From Daphnia pulex (Eukaryota; Arthropoda; Branchiopoda; Diplostraca; Daphniidae), in assembly GCF_021134715.1 (NCBI RefSeq), contig NC_060025.1, positions 1,550,001 to 1,614,000 on the forward strand: DNA of 64,000 bases, read 5' to 3'. Numbering within the stretch: position 1 is the stretch's first letter; each line of letters opens with the position of its first letter. Below, piece by piece: positions 24,701-36,259 of this stretch. A program made the position numbers and the translations under genes. The notes below the pieces were generated by a model that did not search any database, had not been told where the DNA came from, and saw nothing but the letters and a program-made list of their open reading frames with translations.

Positions 24701-27700
24701 AAGGGGGGAGGTGGTGGTGGTGATGGCGGGCGAATTGAAACTTAAGCGGCCGCTGGCCCGAACGACGACGACCTTGACAAGGTTCATCCCCACGCCGGTT
24801 CTTCCTTCCTTCCTTTTCATTTTTCTTACTTCTTTTGACTCGATTGTTTACTGTTTCGGTCGCCCCCATCAACAACAACAGAAGCCACCACAAGTTGTTT
24901 TTTTAAAAAAGAAGAACTCACAGGGGCCCAGGGACATTTTGGCTCCAGGGCGACTGGACCAACTGTTTTTCTTTTGGGGGGTGTCTCTCTATGCGTATAC
25001 TACACCCGTGCACTTTTCTTTGATGATTTATGTTGATGTAGCTCATGAAATATCATCATCATCATCATTTCTTTCTTGGACCCCGTTCAACCCTCCCTGG
25101 GACCTCGTCCTCCCACATTTTTGTCTGGAAAAACTCACGAACTGACCGTAAACCCTTCGACCAGGCTCATACACACACACACACACAAGATTGTGTACGT
25201 GGGGGGGTTTAGTAGGGGTGGGGTGGATCTGTCATGATCCTTTTTCTCACGTGTCTTGTTGTTGTTGTTGTTGTTGTTGTTATGGGAGGGGGAGAGTATC
25301 ACGCACTTGAAAGAATTATTATTTATTTTTGTTCCAGGAATTTTATTTGGGATATTTAAAAAAAAAACTCTGAAAGAAAGAAAAAGAGTAATGGGATTTT
25401 ATTGTTTTCATATTGTTTTTGTCTAGCGGGGTGGTGGTGGTGGTGGTGGTGGGGTGTCGGTCAGTCTCCTCTGCCGTGCGCGTTTGTCGCCCCGTGTTAA
25501 AAGGACAATTACACAACATCCTCCACTTTTATATATTTCGTTGAAATCTTTTGGCCGGCGGGCAGTTTCGTTCGCCTTTTTTTCCTTTTCAGAAAAAAGG
25601 GAAGAAAATCAAAGGAACATAAACTCGACATAAAAACCTCTTCCTAACCTCTTGTGTGTGTGTGTTGTAATCATAATAATAAACAAACGACGGCGACGAC
25701 GATGGCGACAACGAAACACCACAAGGAGAAAGGAGAGACTTTATTCTAAAAAAAGAAAAAAAGAAAAAATGTAACAACAAAAGCAAAAGCAAAATAGAAG
25801 TTGAAAGGAAAAATGAATCTCTTTGGCTGGAGGGGATGGAAGAGGTGGAGAGGTGGATAGTTATTTAAAAAAAAAAAAAAATTGACGGGCGAACGCGGGC
25901 ACACGATCTCTTCTCTGGGGTGAACAACCCTGTCATCTGGATGTTTGAATTTTTATTTTTTTTTTTCAGTTGAAATTATCAGTTGAACAATTTTTTTGTA
26001 GATTTATTTTAAAAGATTTTGTTTTATTTTTTGAATTTAGAATTTAATTTTTTTGAGATTGCATCACTTTTTTATTTATTTGAATTTTTTTTAAATTTTT
26101 GATTCGAATTATTCTTTTGTAATATTTGTTAAGTATTATTTTACTATTAATTAATTACTATTATTTTTGTTAAAAATTTGAATTGAATTGTTAATTTTTT
26201 TGAGATTGCATCATTTGTATTTATTAGTTGAATTGTTTGAATTTTGTTCATTTATTTATTTTAATTTGAATTATTCTTTAAAAAAATTTAATTTTGGTAG
26301 GATATGGCAGCCGATTGCGTGCGGATTGAACGGATGCTCTACTTCGGACGCGACTTTCTCTGCGGCCTCGACCCGCCCGTCCTCAAGCTCAAGTTCTCGG
26401 GCCCGTCGCTGTCCGAATACGTTTCCGTCGTCGACTCTTCTTCGTCCGCTTCATGTTCCACCTCCGCCAAAAACGGACCACCTCATCTACTCGTAAGTTT
26501 TCAACCCTCCAAATTATTTCTATCATTTCTTTCTTCATTCTCCACTCAAATTTATTCGCACAATTTGACTCGTCCGGGTTTTTCTGGCCGGCCTTCGCCC
26601 ACTTTATTTTTCCCACCCCTCCGCACCATGAAGTAGAGGTTGACTAAATAATAATTTCCACGAAATATGCCAAAAAGCAACTCAAACGTTGAGGGAAAAA
26701 AAAAAGAATAAGAAAATGATGGAGCAGAGTTGAAGTCGTCCATATTTTTTCTCCTTCCCCTCCATTTTGTGATGGAATGGAACGCCGGCTGATTTACGGG
26801 ACACGGCGGTCGTGTGTTGTCTTGTCTGTTTCGTTTTTTTCTCCTTCCATCTTTTTGCGGTTGAACGGCAGAGTCGGCAATAACTCGCGCAAATCCTCCT
26901 TTCCCCCTCCTCCTCTCCCCCCTCTCTCTCTCGATGAGGACTGTCGCTCACGGGAAACCTTGCACGAAAAAAAAAAACAAAAAAAAAGGAAAAGAAGAGA
27001 AATATATATATAACAACAAAACCCCTAACCGACAATTTGAGCAAAAGTATATAGAGACGCGGCAGCCAAGAAGAAAAACCACTGGAATGCGCCTTCTTCT
27101 TCTTTATTTTATTTATTTTTATTTTAAAAATTTTTTTATTTATTCCATCGAAAAAGGAAAAGAAAAAAAAGAAAATAACTTTGCGGTTTTTCCAATTTTC
27201 CGTGTTGAAAAATAGTTTTCCGGCCGGGAGTGAAATAGAAGAAGAATCGAATAATTTTTTTAAAAAAAGCTGAAAACTGAAATTTCGGTGTTATCTGATT
27301 TTTTGTGTTTTTCATTCGCTTTCATTTTCTATAATTTTCTCTTTTTCTAAAGGGTGGGAATTTTTAATTGGAAAATGTGAGCGGGAAAAATTTCAATTTC
27401 CTTGAAATGATATGAAAATTTCGTCATTTTTTTTATTTTTAGAAGATGTGAAGAAACACAATTTTTATATTTTTGGTCGTCGTTGCGAGTTGTTGGCCGA
27501 GTTCATTTGCCCCCGTCCGTTTTTTTCTTTTTCTTCTTCTTCTGGTTAGTTTGGCCGCGTTCACGACATTTTGTCAAGGATGGCCGTTGGTTCTTTTCGG
27601 CTTCCTCGGCCGCTCCACCTTTTTTCAAGGACGTTCAAGGCTTTCTTCTTTTGTTTTTCTTTCTTTATTGCGTTCATTCCACCTCCTTCCTCAGTCCCGA

Positions 27701-30700
27701 CAATGAGAAAAAAATGCATCCACATGGCGTGCGGGTTCTCATTGCCTTTAACTCATCCCGTTGGATTCCACCACCAACCGAAAAATAAATTTGAATTTCA
27801 AAAATTACAAAAAAATCAATCGCCAAAATCAAAACGGAAATTCCGCTTAGGTTTTCCAACGCCCGTCATATCACAAACAGCAGCCAAAAATCTACCAAAA
27901 AAAAAATTCCTTAATGTATTTTTTGGGTTGTTGTCGCTGTGCTGTTATACTAAATCAAAGCGCTGAATATTTTTATTTATTTCATTTTCTCTGGAAACCC
28001 CCAAACAATTTCAACATTTGGTCAATTTTATTCTTTTTGTCTGTACGTGTGTTTGCCTTTTGCGGGGACTGGCTGGCGCCCGAACAAAGAGACGCTACTC
28101 ATCATATTATGCATGTCGAGAGAAAAGAGACGTCATGTCAAGTTGCTGGTCTAGAGAAAGAGACAATTTCATTGTTGGCCGTTTGTTCACCCCGGCTCCT
28201 GTCGTGTTTCTAATGTGAAAAGGGACTCACGAAAACAAAAGAAAGAAAGAACAAAACTTTGCCGATATGTTTTAATGTTGTCTCCCGCATGTATATACTA
28301 TAGTACTTACTACGACGTACGTAGTACACACCAGTCGTCTTTTGAAAACATATCTTTTTAATGGCGCAGCCCAGTCGAGTGAAAGAGAATATAAAGGAGA
28401 TGATATTAGCGACGGACAAGGACGACGACGCCAACGCCAACAACGGACGCCCTTATTATCAGTCATCAGCGGGCGCAGTGGAGCGCGTCGTTAAAACTGA
28501 TCACTTTTCTTTTTTTTTGAATTTTCCCGCGGTTTTTTCTTTTTCCTGATTTCTTTTGATTGTCTTTTTTTTTTCAGATTTTCATATTTTTTTCTCAAAC
28601 TCGTCCTTGTCGCATCTTCTTCTTCTCAATGACCTTGTGGGGCTTTAATTCTTGTTGTTAAACTACCCTTCACGCCGATTATTATATTACGGATGCGCCG
28701 GCAAATTTTTTAAGATAAAGTCGGAAATGAACAAAAAATAAGAGTTCCTCTACGGAGTGCGAACGACAATGGCGAACTAGAAAATTTTTTGGTTGTTGTT
28801 GTTGTTAACGACTTGAACAACCTTGCCCACCTGTCGGATGTCTTGGTTTTGCAATTGAGCAAGGCCGTCTTACGACACTGTTGCGCGCGCGCGTTCAAAT
28901 TTGTGCACCCCCGCGCCAATTTCTCTTCAAGTTTCGGACGGTTTTGTTATTTGGTGAGAGCCGACGGATGAATGAATCGTCAGTCGGAATATAATTGGCC
29001 ATTTTTTAACTGGAATGATGACGACGACGTTTTTTCCCTTTTCTATTTGTCCAATTCAATCGACCGTTTCTTTATTTTCTTTTTGGTGCCGATTAGAAGA
29101 ATGATGCGGCCGAGGACGAAGATGATTACGAGGAAGGTCTGGTCGGCGAACTGGAACTGGAGGAGGAAGTGATGGGCGACGAGGAGCGGGCAGAAGACGA
29201 CGACGATGTTGTCGTGGAGCAGGGCGGCGGTGGCCATCACGAGCTCCAGCCGACCGATGATCTGCAACAATTGAGGCAGCGCAAGGACGAATTGACTCAG
29301 AAACACCTGGACCAGCAACGTCGAAAGCAACAGCTCAAGGTGGTAGTCAATTTTTTTGATTCTTGTATTTTATTTCTTGTTCCATTAGATTTATTATCTG
29401 ATTTTGGCAGGCGATCCTACGCGAGCGAGTCCAAGTGGAATTGGAGGTGAGACCAAAGTACCTGGTGGCCGACACCAACTGCTACATTGATCACCTCAAC
29501 GCCCTGGTCCGTCTGGCTCGCGAAAAACATTACACGATCGTCGCCCCACTTGTCGGTAAGTTTTCCCAAAAATAGTGCAGCTAAGCCTGGGAGGGCCAAC
29601 CACTTTCGATCCGTCCAGGAAATGCCATTTGCCCACCGATCTGATAAGAAAATGAAAATGGCACTCTCCTTTTCATGTCAAATCTCAACTTTGATCCTTC
29701 AAATCAAAGTCAAAAAAAAAGGGGGGAGTCGGGGTCGTCGTGATCGTGAGTCGGAAAGTCAAGTCAAAAAAGAGAAGGGACAGACATTCCCAGGGGGGGG
29801 GGGATTGAACACATTTTCAAGTTCAAGTTCAAGTGTTTTCCATCCCGTCTGTATATATATATATAAGGTCGTCTGCACCGGTAGATTATTATGATTATTA
29901 TTATTATTACCTGAAGAAGGGAGAGATGATTTTCATTTCGTTAGAATTTTCCAACAGGTGTAGCAGCAGCACTACTCTCCCTCTCTCGACGAGGGGTCTC
30001 TCTTTACACCCCCCTTTTTATCTTTCGACGGAAAGGAGCTAAACAAAACACACACACATAACAATGAGGGTCGTTATCTCATCTTCTGGGTAGAAGTTGG
30101 AGATGTTATTTTTCATGAACCCCAGCTCTCAACTTTTCGTCCGTGTACTTCACTTTCCGTTGTTGTTATTCCCCGACAATTTTCTCCTGGAAAGGGAAAT
30201 GACCGAACGATCGGCGTTCTACCCCATCAGATTTACTTTTTATTCCAACCCCTCGACTTATTATGAAAACATTTTTCTTTTCCAGCCCCACTGGGGTTGT
30301 GTTAGATAATTCACTCTCTCTCTCCCCTATTTTTCTGAGATTTTGAATGATGAGTAACGAAAAATATCTGATGAAAGTCAAAAAAAGATTCTCACGAAAT
30401 TTTTCTTTTATGACGACATTCCCCCCTCTCCTTTTCTCTTCCGGATGTCGTTGATGCATCGAGTCGAGCTGGAACAAACTTTTGGAAAAATGAAAGAATA
30501 AAGGATGTCGATGAAATGGCTTCTGGGGATCGACATTATTGTTTTATTGGAATAATCATCGGTAAATGCTAATTTCCATTGTTGTTGTTGTTTCACAGTG
30601 TTGAATGAACTGGACGGGTTGTGCCGGTCGAGGTTGGCCGTCGAATCGCGGGCGGCGTTGGATTTCCTGCGCGAGAGGAACCCGCAGATCCGCTACGTCA

Positions 30701-31403
30701 CCTCCAAAGGTGCGCCGCTGCCCAACTTTGCCGCCTGCACCATGAGCGAAGAGAACGACGACCAGGTGAGTCCCTTAACACCTCTGGGGCCTTTTTTCAG
30801 CCGGGGATGGATCGATGTGTGATGACCTCATCCGTCATTTTGGCGCTTCTCTTTTCGGCAACTTGGTTGTTGCCTCCCAATCTGCTCCAGTCTTAAAAAT
30901 TTCAAAATAGAAATGTCGTGATCGTGATGGGTGTCCTGTTTTCTTTTCTGTAGGGTCTGACCAATGATGACCGCATCCTCCAGTGTTGTCTAGGTCTCTT
31001 CAAGGACAGACTGGCCTCATCCACCGCAGAGGAAGACACTTGCTCAGGTACACGAAGAGAATTTTCTTTTTTCGGTGTGTCGAGACGATTTTTACGACTT
31101 TGCGAGCTGGGCAGCAGCGTCCCGTTGCCTTTTTGATTGGGCGATTGAATTTCAGACAATTTCGCGCCATTTATTTCATGTCCGTTTTTTTTCTTTTTTC
31201 TTCTTTTCGCATTCTTTGGCTGTTGCTGCACACACATAGACGGAGTGAGGCGATTGCGGCGCGAAGTCGTTCTACTCACGGACGACCGCAATTTACGAGT
31301 CAAAGCGCTTTCGCGCGACGTGCCCGTCCGTGACCTGCCGGCCTTTCTCGCTTGGTCTTCATCAGCTGCCGCTGCTTCTTCTTCTTCTTCGTCGGTCAAC
31401 TGA
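15749..31403 (+). CDS. SMG6: SMG6/EST1A nonsense-mediated-decay endonuclease, 20 exons
   Basis: Exons are 15749-16643, 16705-18556, 18660-18782, 18907-19096, 19159-19376, 19448-19526, 19601-19711, 19789-20055, 20758-20819, 20948-21093, 22980-23197, 23461-23534, 23781-23878, 23974-24077, 26301-26492, 29097-29339, 29411-29555, 30599-30765, 30954-31047 and 31240-31403. They sum to 5442 nt, or 1813 aa; human SMG6 is 1419 aa. A candidate exon-junction-complex-binding motif lies at residues 12-28 (RRPRPEVAVYRPGSGPL) in a long disordered Arg/Ser/Pro/Gln-rich region. The 14-3-3-like/TPR EST1 domain spans about 917-1480 (LTNPKNGRPYNQLAILALYA). An acidic linker spans about 1544-1600. The PIN nuclease domain spans about 1635-1800, with its acidic residues intact: VADTNCYIDH (D1645), NDDRIL (1733-1734) and LLTDDRN (1774-1775). 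SMG6 cleaves mRNA near premature stop codons. Introns of 1.9, 2.2 and 2.6 kb interrupt an otherwise compact gene. Confidence 0.95.
20062..20091 (+). repeat. perfect 12-bp hairpin just inside SMG6 intron 8
   Basis: Arms 20062-20073 and 20080-20091 are perfect inverted repeats around a 6-nt loop. The hairpin starts 6 nt after the exon 8 donor at 20056. An RNA stem this close to the 5' splice site could affect U1 access. That consequence is inference. Confidence 0.6.
21094..22979 (+). other. SMG6 intron 10 (1.9 kb)
   Basis: The intron runs from a gtaaaa donor at 21094 to a ttttcag acceptor at 22979. It contains A-rich and T-rich runs and no recognised gene. The flanking exons join in phase 1. 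Confidence 0.75.
23597..23620. repeat. CA dinucleotide microsatellite in SMG6 intron 12
   Basis: About eleven to twelve CA units lie in the intron between exons 12 and 13. Similar CA tracts occur at about 25170-25188 and 37320-37338. Confidence 0.85.
24078..26300 (+). other. SMG6 intron 14 (2.2 kb) with simple repeats
   Basis: The intron contains a GTT tract at about 25256-25281 and a GGT tract at about 25430-25453. It also has CA tracts and a long T-rich stretch before the acceptor. A possible 27-nt microexon is noted at 24421-24447. Confidence 0.7.
26493..29096 (+). other. SMG6 intron 15 (2.6 kb)
   Basis: The intron joins exon 15 (phase 0, donor gtaagt) to exon 16 (acceptor gattag). It contains purine and pyrimidine runs. 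A plus-strand frame at 28361-28549 has a hydrophilic product but no family features and no clear splice sites. Confidence 0.7.
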
Positions 31404-34304
31404 GAAATAAGACAGAAAAAGAAGTCGAGTGAGAGAAACTACAATACTACCTTTTATTACACCCACCTCCATTACAGTACTACCTTTTTTTTCTTTTCTC
31501 CCGATTTCTTCTAATTATAATTCAACAAACTCTTTTTTTTTCATTTTCAAAATTATCGAATTCAAAAAATGGCAGATTTCGTGTTTGTGTATGTCTTGTA
31601 ATTTGCTGATTGATTGATCGAAATTTCAATTCTTTTTTGGTTTAAATTTTTTTTTTCTCCCGTGTAATACGTTGTACTTGTGTGTGTGTGTGTGTTGGAG
31701 CAAATGGTGGGGGGGAGAGAATTATTACCGGCGACCTTGTGGGGATCCTCTTGAATCATTTTCTCTTTAACTCGTCATCCGCCACCCACACTTTGTTGGT
31801 TTATTATATTCCCTCCTTTCAGAAAAAAAAAACAAAAGTTCTTTAAAAGTGACAAATCTTTGATGATGACTGATACAATTTATTGAAGGGGTGGACCACC
31901 CAACCACTCGCAGATCATCTAAAAAAAAACTTCCCTCAGACCTCCTCCAGATTGACGAAAACAATTTAGTTGACATTTTGGTGTTCACATTTCAATGTTG
32001 GATGGCCCACGCTGCCTCTACCAGTCTTCTTCAAACTTAACTTTACGAAACACATGTTGCTTTGAAACTCCCTTCCATTTTGTATTTCTTTTTCCCAATT
32101 CCAACCATTACTTTCCTCTTTTCCTTATCTTCTAAAAGCCAGATGATAATTTCCTTTTTCTTTTTTAAAATTTCATTTTCATGTTGTGTCTCCTTTTGGT
32201 CTCAAAAAAACAAAACAAAAAATGTTGTGGACCCTCGATTTTTTTTTTTTCCTTTTACATCTGACACACGGTCTGCCCAAATACACACAAACCAGAAACC
32301 ACACAGCTTGATGATTTCTAATGAAATTAATCATATTCGTATCTAAATCCGGCCGTCGATGAAATTAAAAAAGAAAACACTGTATTCATTTGAACAAGAA
32401 AGAAAAAGAGAGCTGCCTTGATTACACACAGTTGAAAGAGAGAGGGGAAATGTCTTGAGGTATAAAACAACTGTTAAAATACTGTTTCGAGCTGTGCTCA
32501 GGAATGTGTTGGCTGATTGAGGAAACTCACGAGGCCGATAGCGAAAATTGGAAAACCACACACGCAGGTGAACCACTAATGGGTCGCCTACAGACGACGG
32601 GATTTTTCAAACCGTTTGGTTGTTTTCTTTTTCAAGAGTCCACACTGTTGCCGATCCGTTAATGGTCGTATAAAACCTAAGAAAAATCATTAACCGATTA
32701 TTTCAGAGCCCTTCTTTTTCCCCTCCAACTTGAAAAATTTTTATTTTCAATTTATGTTATTTCCTGCCGGGAGAATCGATCGAAATCGAAATTATTTTGG
32801 AAATTAAAGATGGAGGCGAAGGAAAGAGGAGGGGTGGGGGGAATTAACCCGCCAAACACTTTAGTCTGCAGCCGGTGACCCCCCATCACTTTCTACCCGA
32901 TTCTCAGTGCCTATGGTGTGGAACAAAAATAAGGTAAGTCGGCATATTTTTCCTTTAAGGATATTTCTCTACTCACGCCATGTGTTGAATGAACGTTTAT
33001 TGAATACTAAACAGCAGTCATCAATCTTTTACACAGGGAGAGACCTGTCATAAGAGCACGTTGTTTGTGTGTGTGCGTACCGTACCGCCATGGCATATCT
33101 CGTCGAAGGAAGATGGCTGCCGGAATTCTTTCAAAAAGTAAGATGATCTATTCTATTCTCTCTTTTTTCTTTTCAATCGAATTTCGATATACATACATCA
33201 GCAATTGTGAGTGATGGGTATTTAACGGCCGTTGCCATGTTTAAAATTGTCTGGTCGTTTTGATTGACCTTCAACTCGGTTGAGAGTTTTGGTCGGGGTG
33301 TCATGGCTGACGGAGCTCACGCTATTCCAGATCTCTTAACACAGCAAACAAACTATATACCATATGGTCTCTTCTTCTTCTTCTTCCCATTTTAACTTGT
33401 CTGACGTCTTTTCTGATGGAAGAAGAAGAAGAAGAGAATCGTTTGAAACGTGATGGACGAGGCTGTTGACTCTATTCTTCTCCCATTTCTTTTTTCTTTT
33501 AACTGAGCGGTTGGTTGATTCCGATGAAAGCCACTGATGATATATATCCCGACCGTTGGTGGTGTGGAATCTTTCCTCTTTTAAACAGCAGCCGTGTAAA
33601 AAAAGAATCTTTTCTTTTTTTATTTATTTCATTGATAAGAATTGATAAAAAGAAAAAAAACGAAACGGAAATGAAAAATCGTCAGCAATTTTGAAATCTT
33701 GTCGATCTCATCACACCTGTCAAAATGGCCGCTCTACATAAAAGGTGTCCAATAGCACCTGTCGACTTTTCCCATCGCCCAAAACCTTTTTTTTTCAATT
33801 TTTACTTTTTGTTTTCGTGAAAAATGAATTCCGACGTGTCGTTCAACTCACGCCTCGAGGGTTAAAACAAGTTAATTAACAGGTTAGACTAACTACGATC
33901 TATGATGGACGGTAGCTGACAGCTACTGTGTCTAAATCATTTGAACTAAGAAGAAAAGATGATGGCGCCTCGATGATCATTTTTTCCTAACAGTAAAAAA
34001 TGTATCGCTTTGCCAAACAACAATCGCCGTTTATTATTTATTATTATTATTATTATTTTCCTCTGGCGAGACATGTGGAGCAAGACGAAAGAAAAGATAC
34101 CGGTGTCTTCTTCTTCTTTTTAAAATACTTAAACTGCCATCGAAAAAGTCAATTTTTGGACATTGACGTGACCCTGACCCGAATCCTTCCTGTGTGTACA
34201 TTTATCTTTCCTCTCACAGACTACTCGTGTAGTACACCTTAGCTGTTGCAATACTAACAGGATTATTTTCTTGTCTTGGCCTGATTCCTCCTCAACTACT
34301 TTAC

Positions 34305-34491
34305 CTGAAGGCAGTGGATGCACTTTGCTGAGTTTCCTCCCGACTGGATCTCCATCCATCCTCCTCCTCCTCTTCTTTCCCTGGATGTTGTGTAGTTTAA
34401 TTGACTGTGTGGATGTAGCGGAACCAACCAGGGAAGAAGGAACGGAACATACGGTTGTTTGTTTCTGTTCGGGGGTTCGCTTGTCCTCCAT
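34305..34491 (-). CDS. candidate first exon, 62 codons, family unknown
   Basis: On the minus strand an ATG at 34491 (MEDKRTPEQKQTT) opens 62 codons of mixed composition. A basic run (KKRRRRMDGDPVGRK) precedes a strong donor (TTCAG|gtaaag) at 34304. The codon mix is unlike the neighbouring low-complexity DNA. No downstream exon could be joined with confidence. Confidence 0.15.
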
Positions 34492-36116
34492 TTAAGCCGG
34501 GCCGACGGTGTGCCCCGCCACCACCACCAAAGAAATTGTTCCGATATAATTGTTCTAACTGGATGATATCATTCGGTAAAGAACAGCAGGTTACAAGAAC
34601 AATAACAAAATGTCGGATCTTTTCTTTTTTTTAAATATCGGGAAATGGGTCGTGCGGAAATGGGAAGAAGAAGAAGAAAAAAATTATTCTTTTGTGGCCG
34701 GTGTGTCGGCACGCAGTCCTTGGCGGGACTGATGGCCGTAGTGGTTCTTTTTTTCTTTCCACCTGTGTGTGTCCGCTAATTGAACTTCTCCTCATTCAAA
34801 TTCTCACACACACACACAGAGGAAACCCTTGGCCGGAATTACAACGACGTCACGACAAAAGAACAAGAAAGATGATTTAGCTGAAAAATTGCACAAAATC
34901 GATTATTGACTTTGGTGTACAAATTCCCGCCAAGGTCCACCATTCAAAACACGAAAATTGTTGTCAGCGCGAAACCTTCGGTCGGTCGGTGGGGAAGATT
35001 TTTTCGTGAGTCGATCGTCAATTGACGTCACCTTCTTTCGCGTTTGTTGTTCCAATACCTTCGCTTGAAAAAAAAATACAGACAACAGCAAACAACTTTC
35101 TCCTGGTTACATACACGCCTCGTTTGTTGTTTGACTAAACAGCCACCACACGTGTTAACCAGCCGGTCTATTAAGAGATTCGCCCTTCGAAATACGAAAC
35201 GATGTTTCGGTGACAAACAAAACGAAACTCTTAAAAAAAAGGTTTTTTTCAAGATTTTTCCATGAAATTTCGATTTTTCATTTTTCAAGGTACCGCGTCG
35301 ACGCTGTGCCAACCTCCGGGGGTAGGTTGTTGTTATCCGGCCGGATGAGATCATCCATTGGCCTTTTGCTTAACGATGGAAGCGACCTGCTGTATTTTTA
35401 TTTAGAGGCCGCTTGTTTTTTTATTTTATTTGAAGCTGCACAACATTTTTCGTTGTGCAACTTTGAATTAATTGAGACGAACAAGAAACAAAATGGTCGT
35501 TAACATTGAAGTCACGTGATCGTACGATTGTTTTTTTTGTTTTTTTGTTTCTTTGGGGGGTGCCAGTTCGTGTCACGATGGAAGATGACGACAGGCTCTC
35601 ACTCTCCTCTAGTTGTTTGTTGTCGTAATGTCCGATGAGAAGAGTACAGTGTGACAGCCGGTGCTTATATTTAGACACACGGCCAACTCGTCTTTTTTGA
35701 GCTTGTTTCCAGTTTGGAACCCAATGATTCGACTCTCTGCGCATTAACTAATGAAGGTGGAATTCCTTTTTGCGTAAAAGAAGAAGAGAGAAAAAAAAAT
35801 TACAAACGATGAAGTCATTCTCCTCGAAATAAACGAAAAGAAGAAGACAAACCGCGACCTTGATGGAGTCTGACGTCAACTTGCGACGCCAGCTCACAAA
35901 ATATTTTTTTATCTTTTTTTGAAAAATATCTGAAGAAGAGATAAATGATTTCGAAACCGAGCGATCGTGATTCTTTTTTCTTGTTTCATCCAAATAATTC
36001 AATAATAATATTTTTATTATTACGCAATTGAATTTTGGAAATAGTAAAAATAGTAATTTTTTTTAAAAACTAAATTTGAACATTTTTCGGTTAAATTTCA
36101 TATTTTTATAGTACGA

Positions 36117-36259
36117 GCCAGACAGACACTAACAAGTGTCTGTATGGCCAAAAGGAAATATTTCTAAGGACGTTTCGAGTGGGTAACTCATCGAAATGTC
36201 CAGCCACACACTCGTCGATCCAAGGTGCTGTTTGATATCCATGAGGTTGAACTAAAGCA
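36117..36259. repeat. cluster of consecutive hairpins
   Basis: Hairpin A has arms 36117-36129 and 36136-36148, with 12 of 13 bases paired and a 6-nt loop. Hairpin B has arms 36168-36180 and 36186-36201, imperfect with small bulges and a 5-nt loop. A third, weaker pair is GGTGCT near 36224 with AGCACC near 36257. The surrounding DNA is T/A-rich, so this block stands out in both composition and structure. It could be a structured RNA gene or the remains of a mobile element. Confidence 0.45.

Noticed and set aside
26682..27044. 120-codon minus-strand frame in SMG6 intron 15
   Set aside because: Low-complexity Phe-rich and Arg/Glu/Lys-rich text from simple-sequence DNA, without splice or family support.
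36165..36205. Hammerhead ribozyme on the minus strand
   Set aside because: GATGAG and CGAAAC are present in the right order, but the invariant CUGAUGA box is changed and the stems do not leave a standard cleavage site. It is kept only as a structural curiosity.
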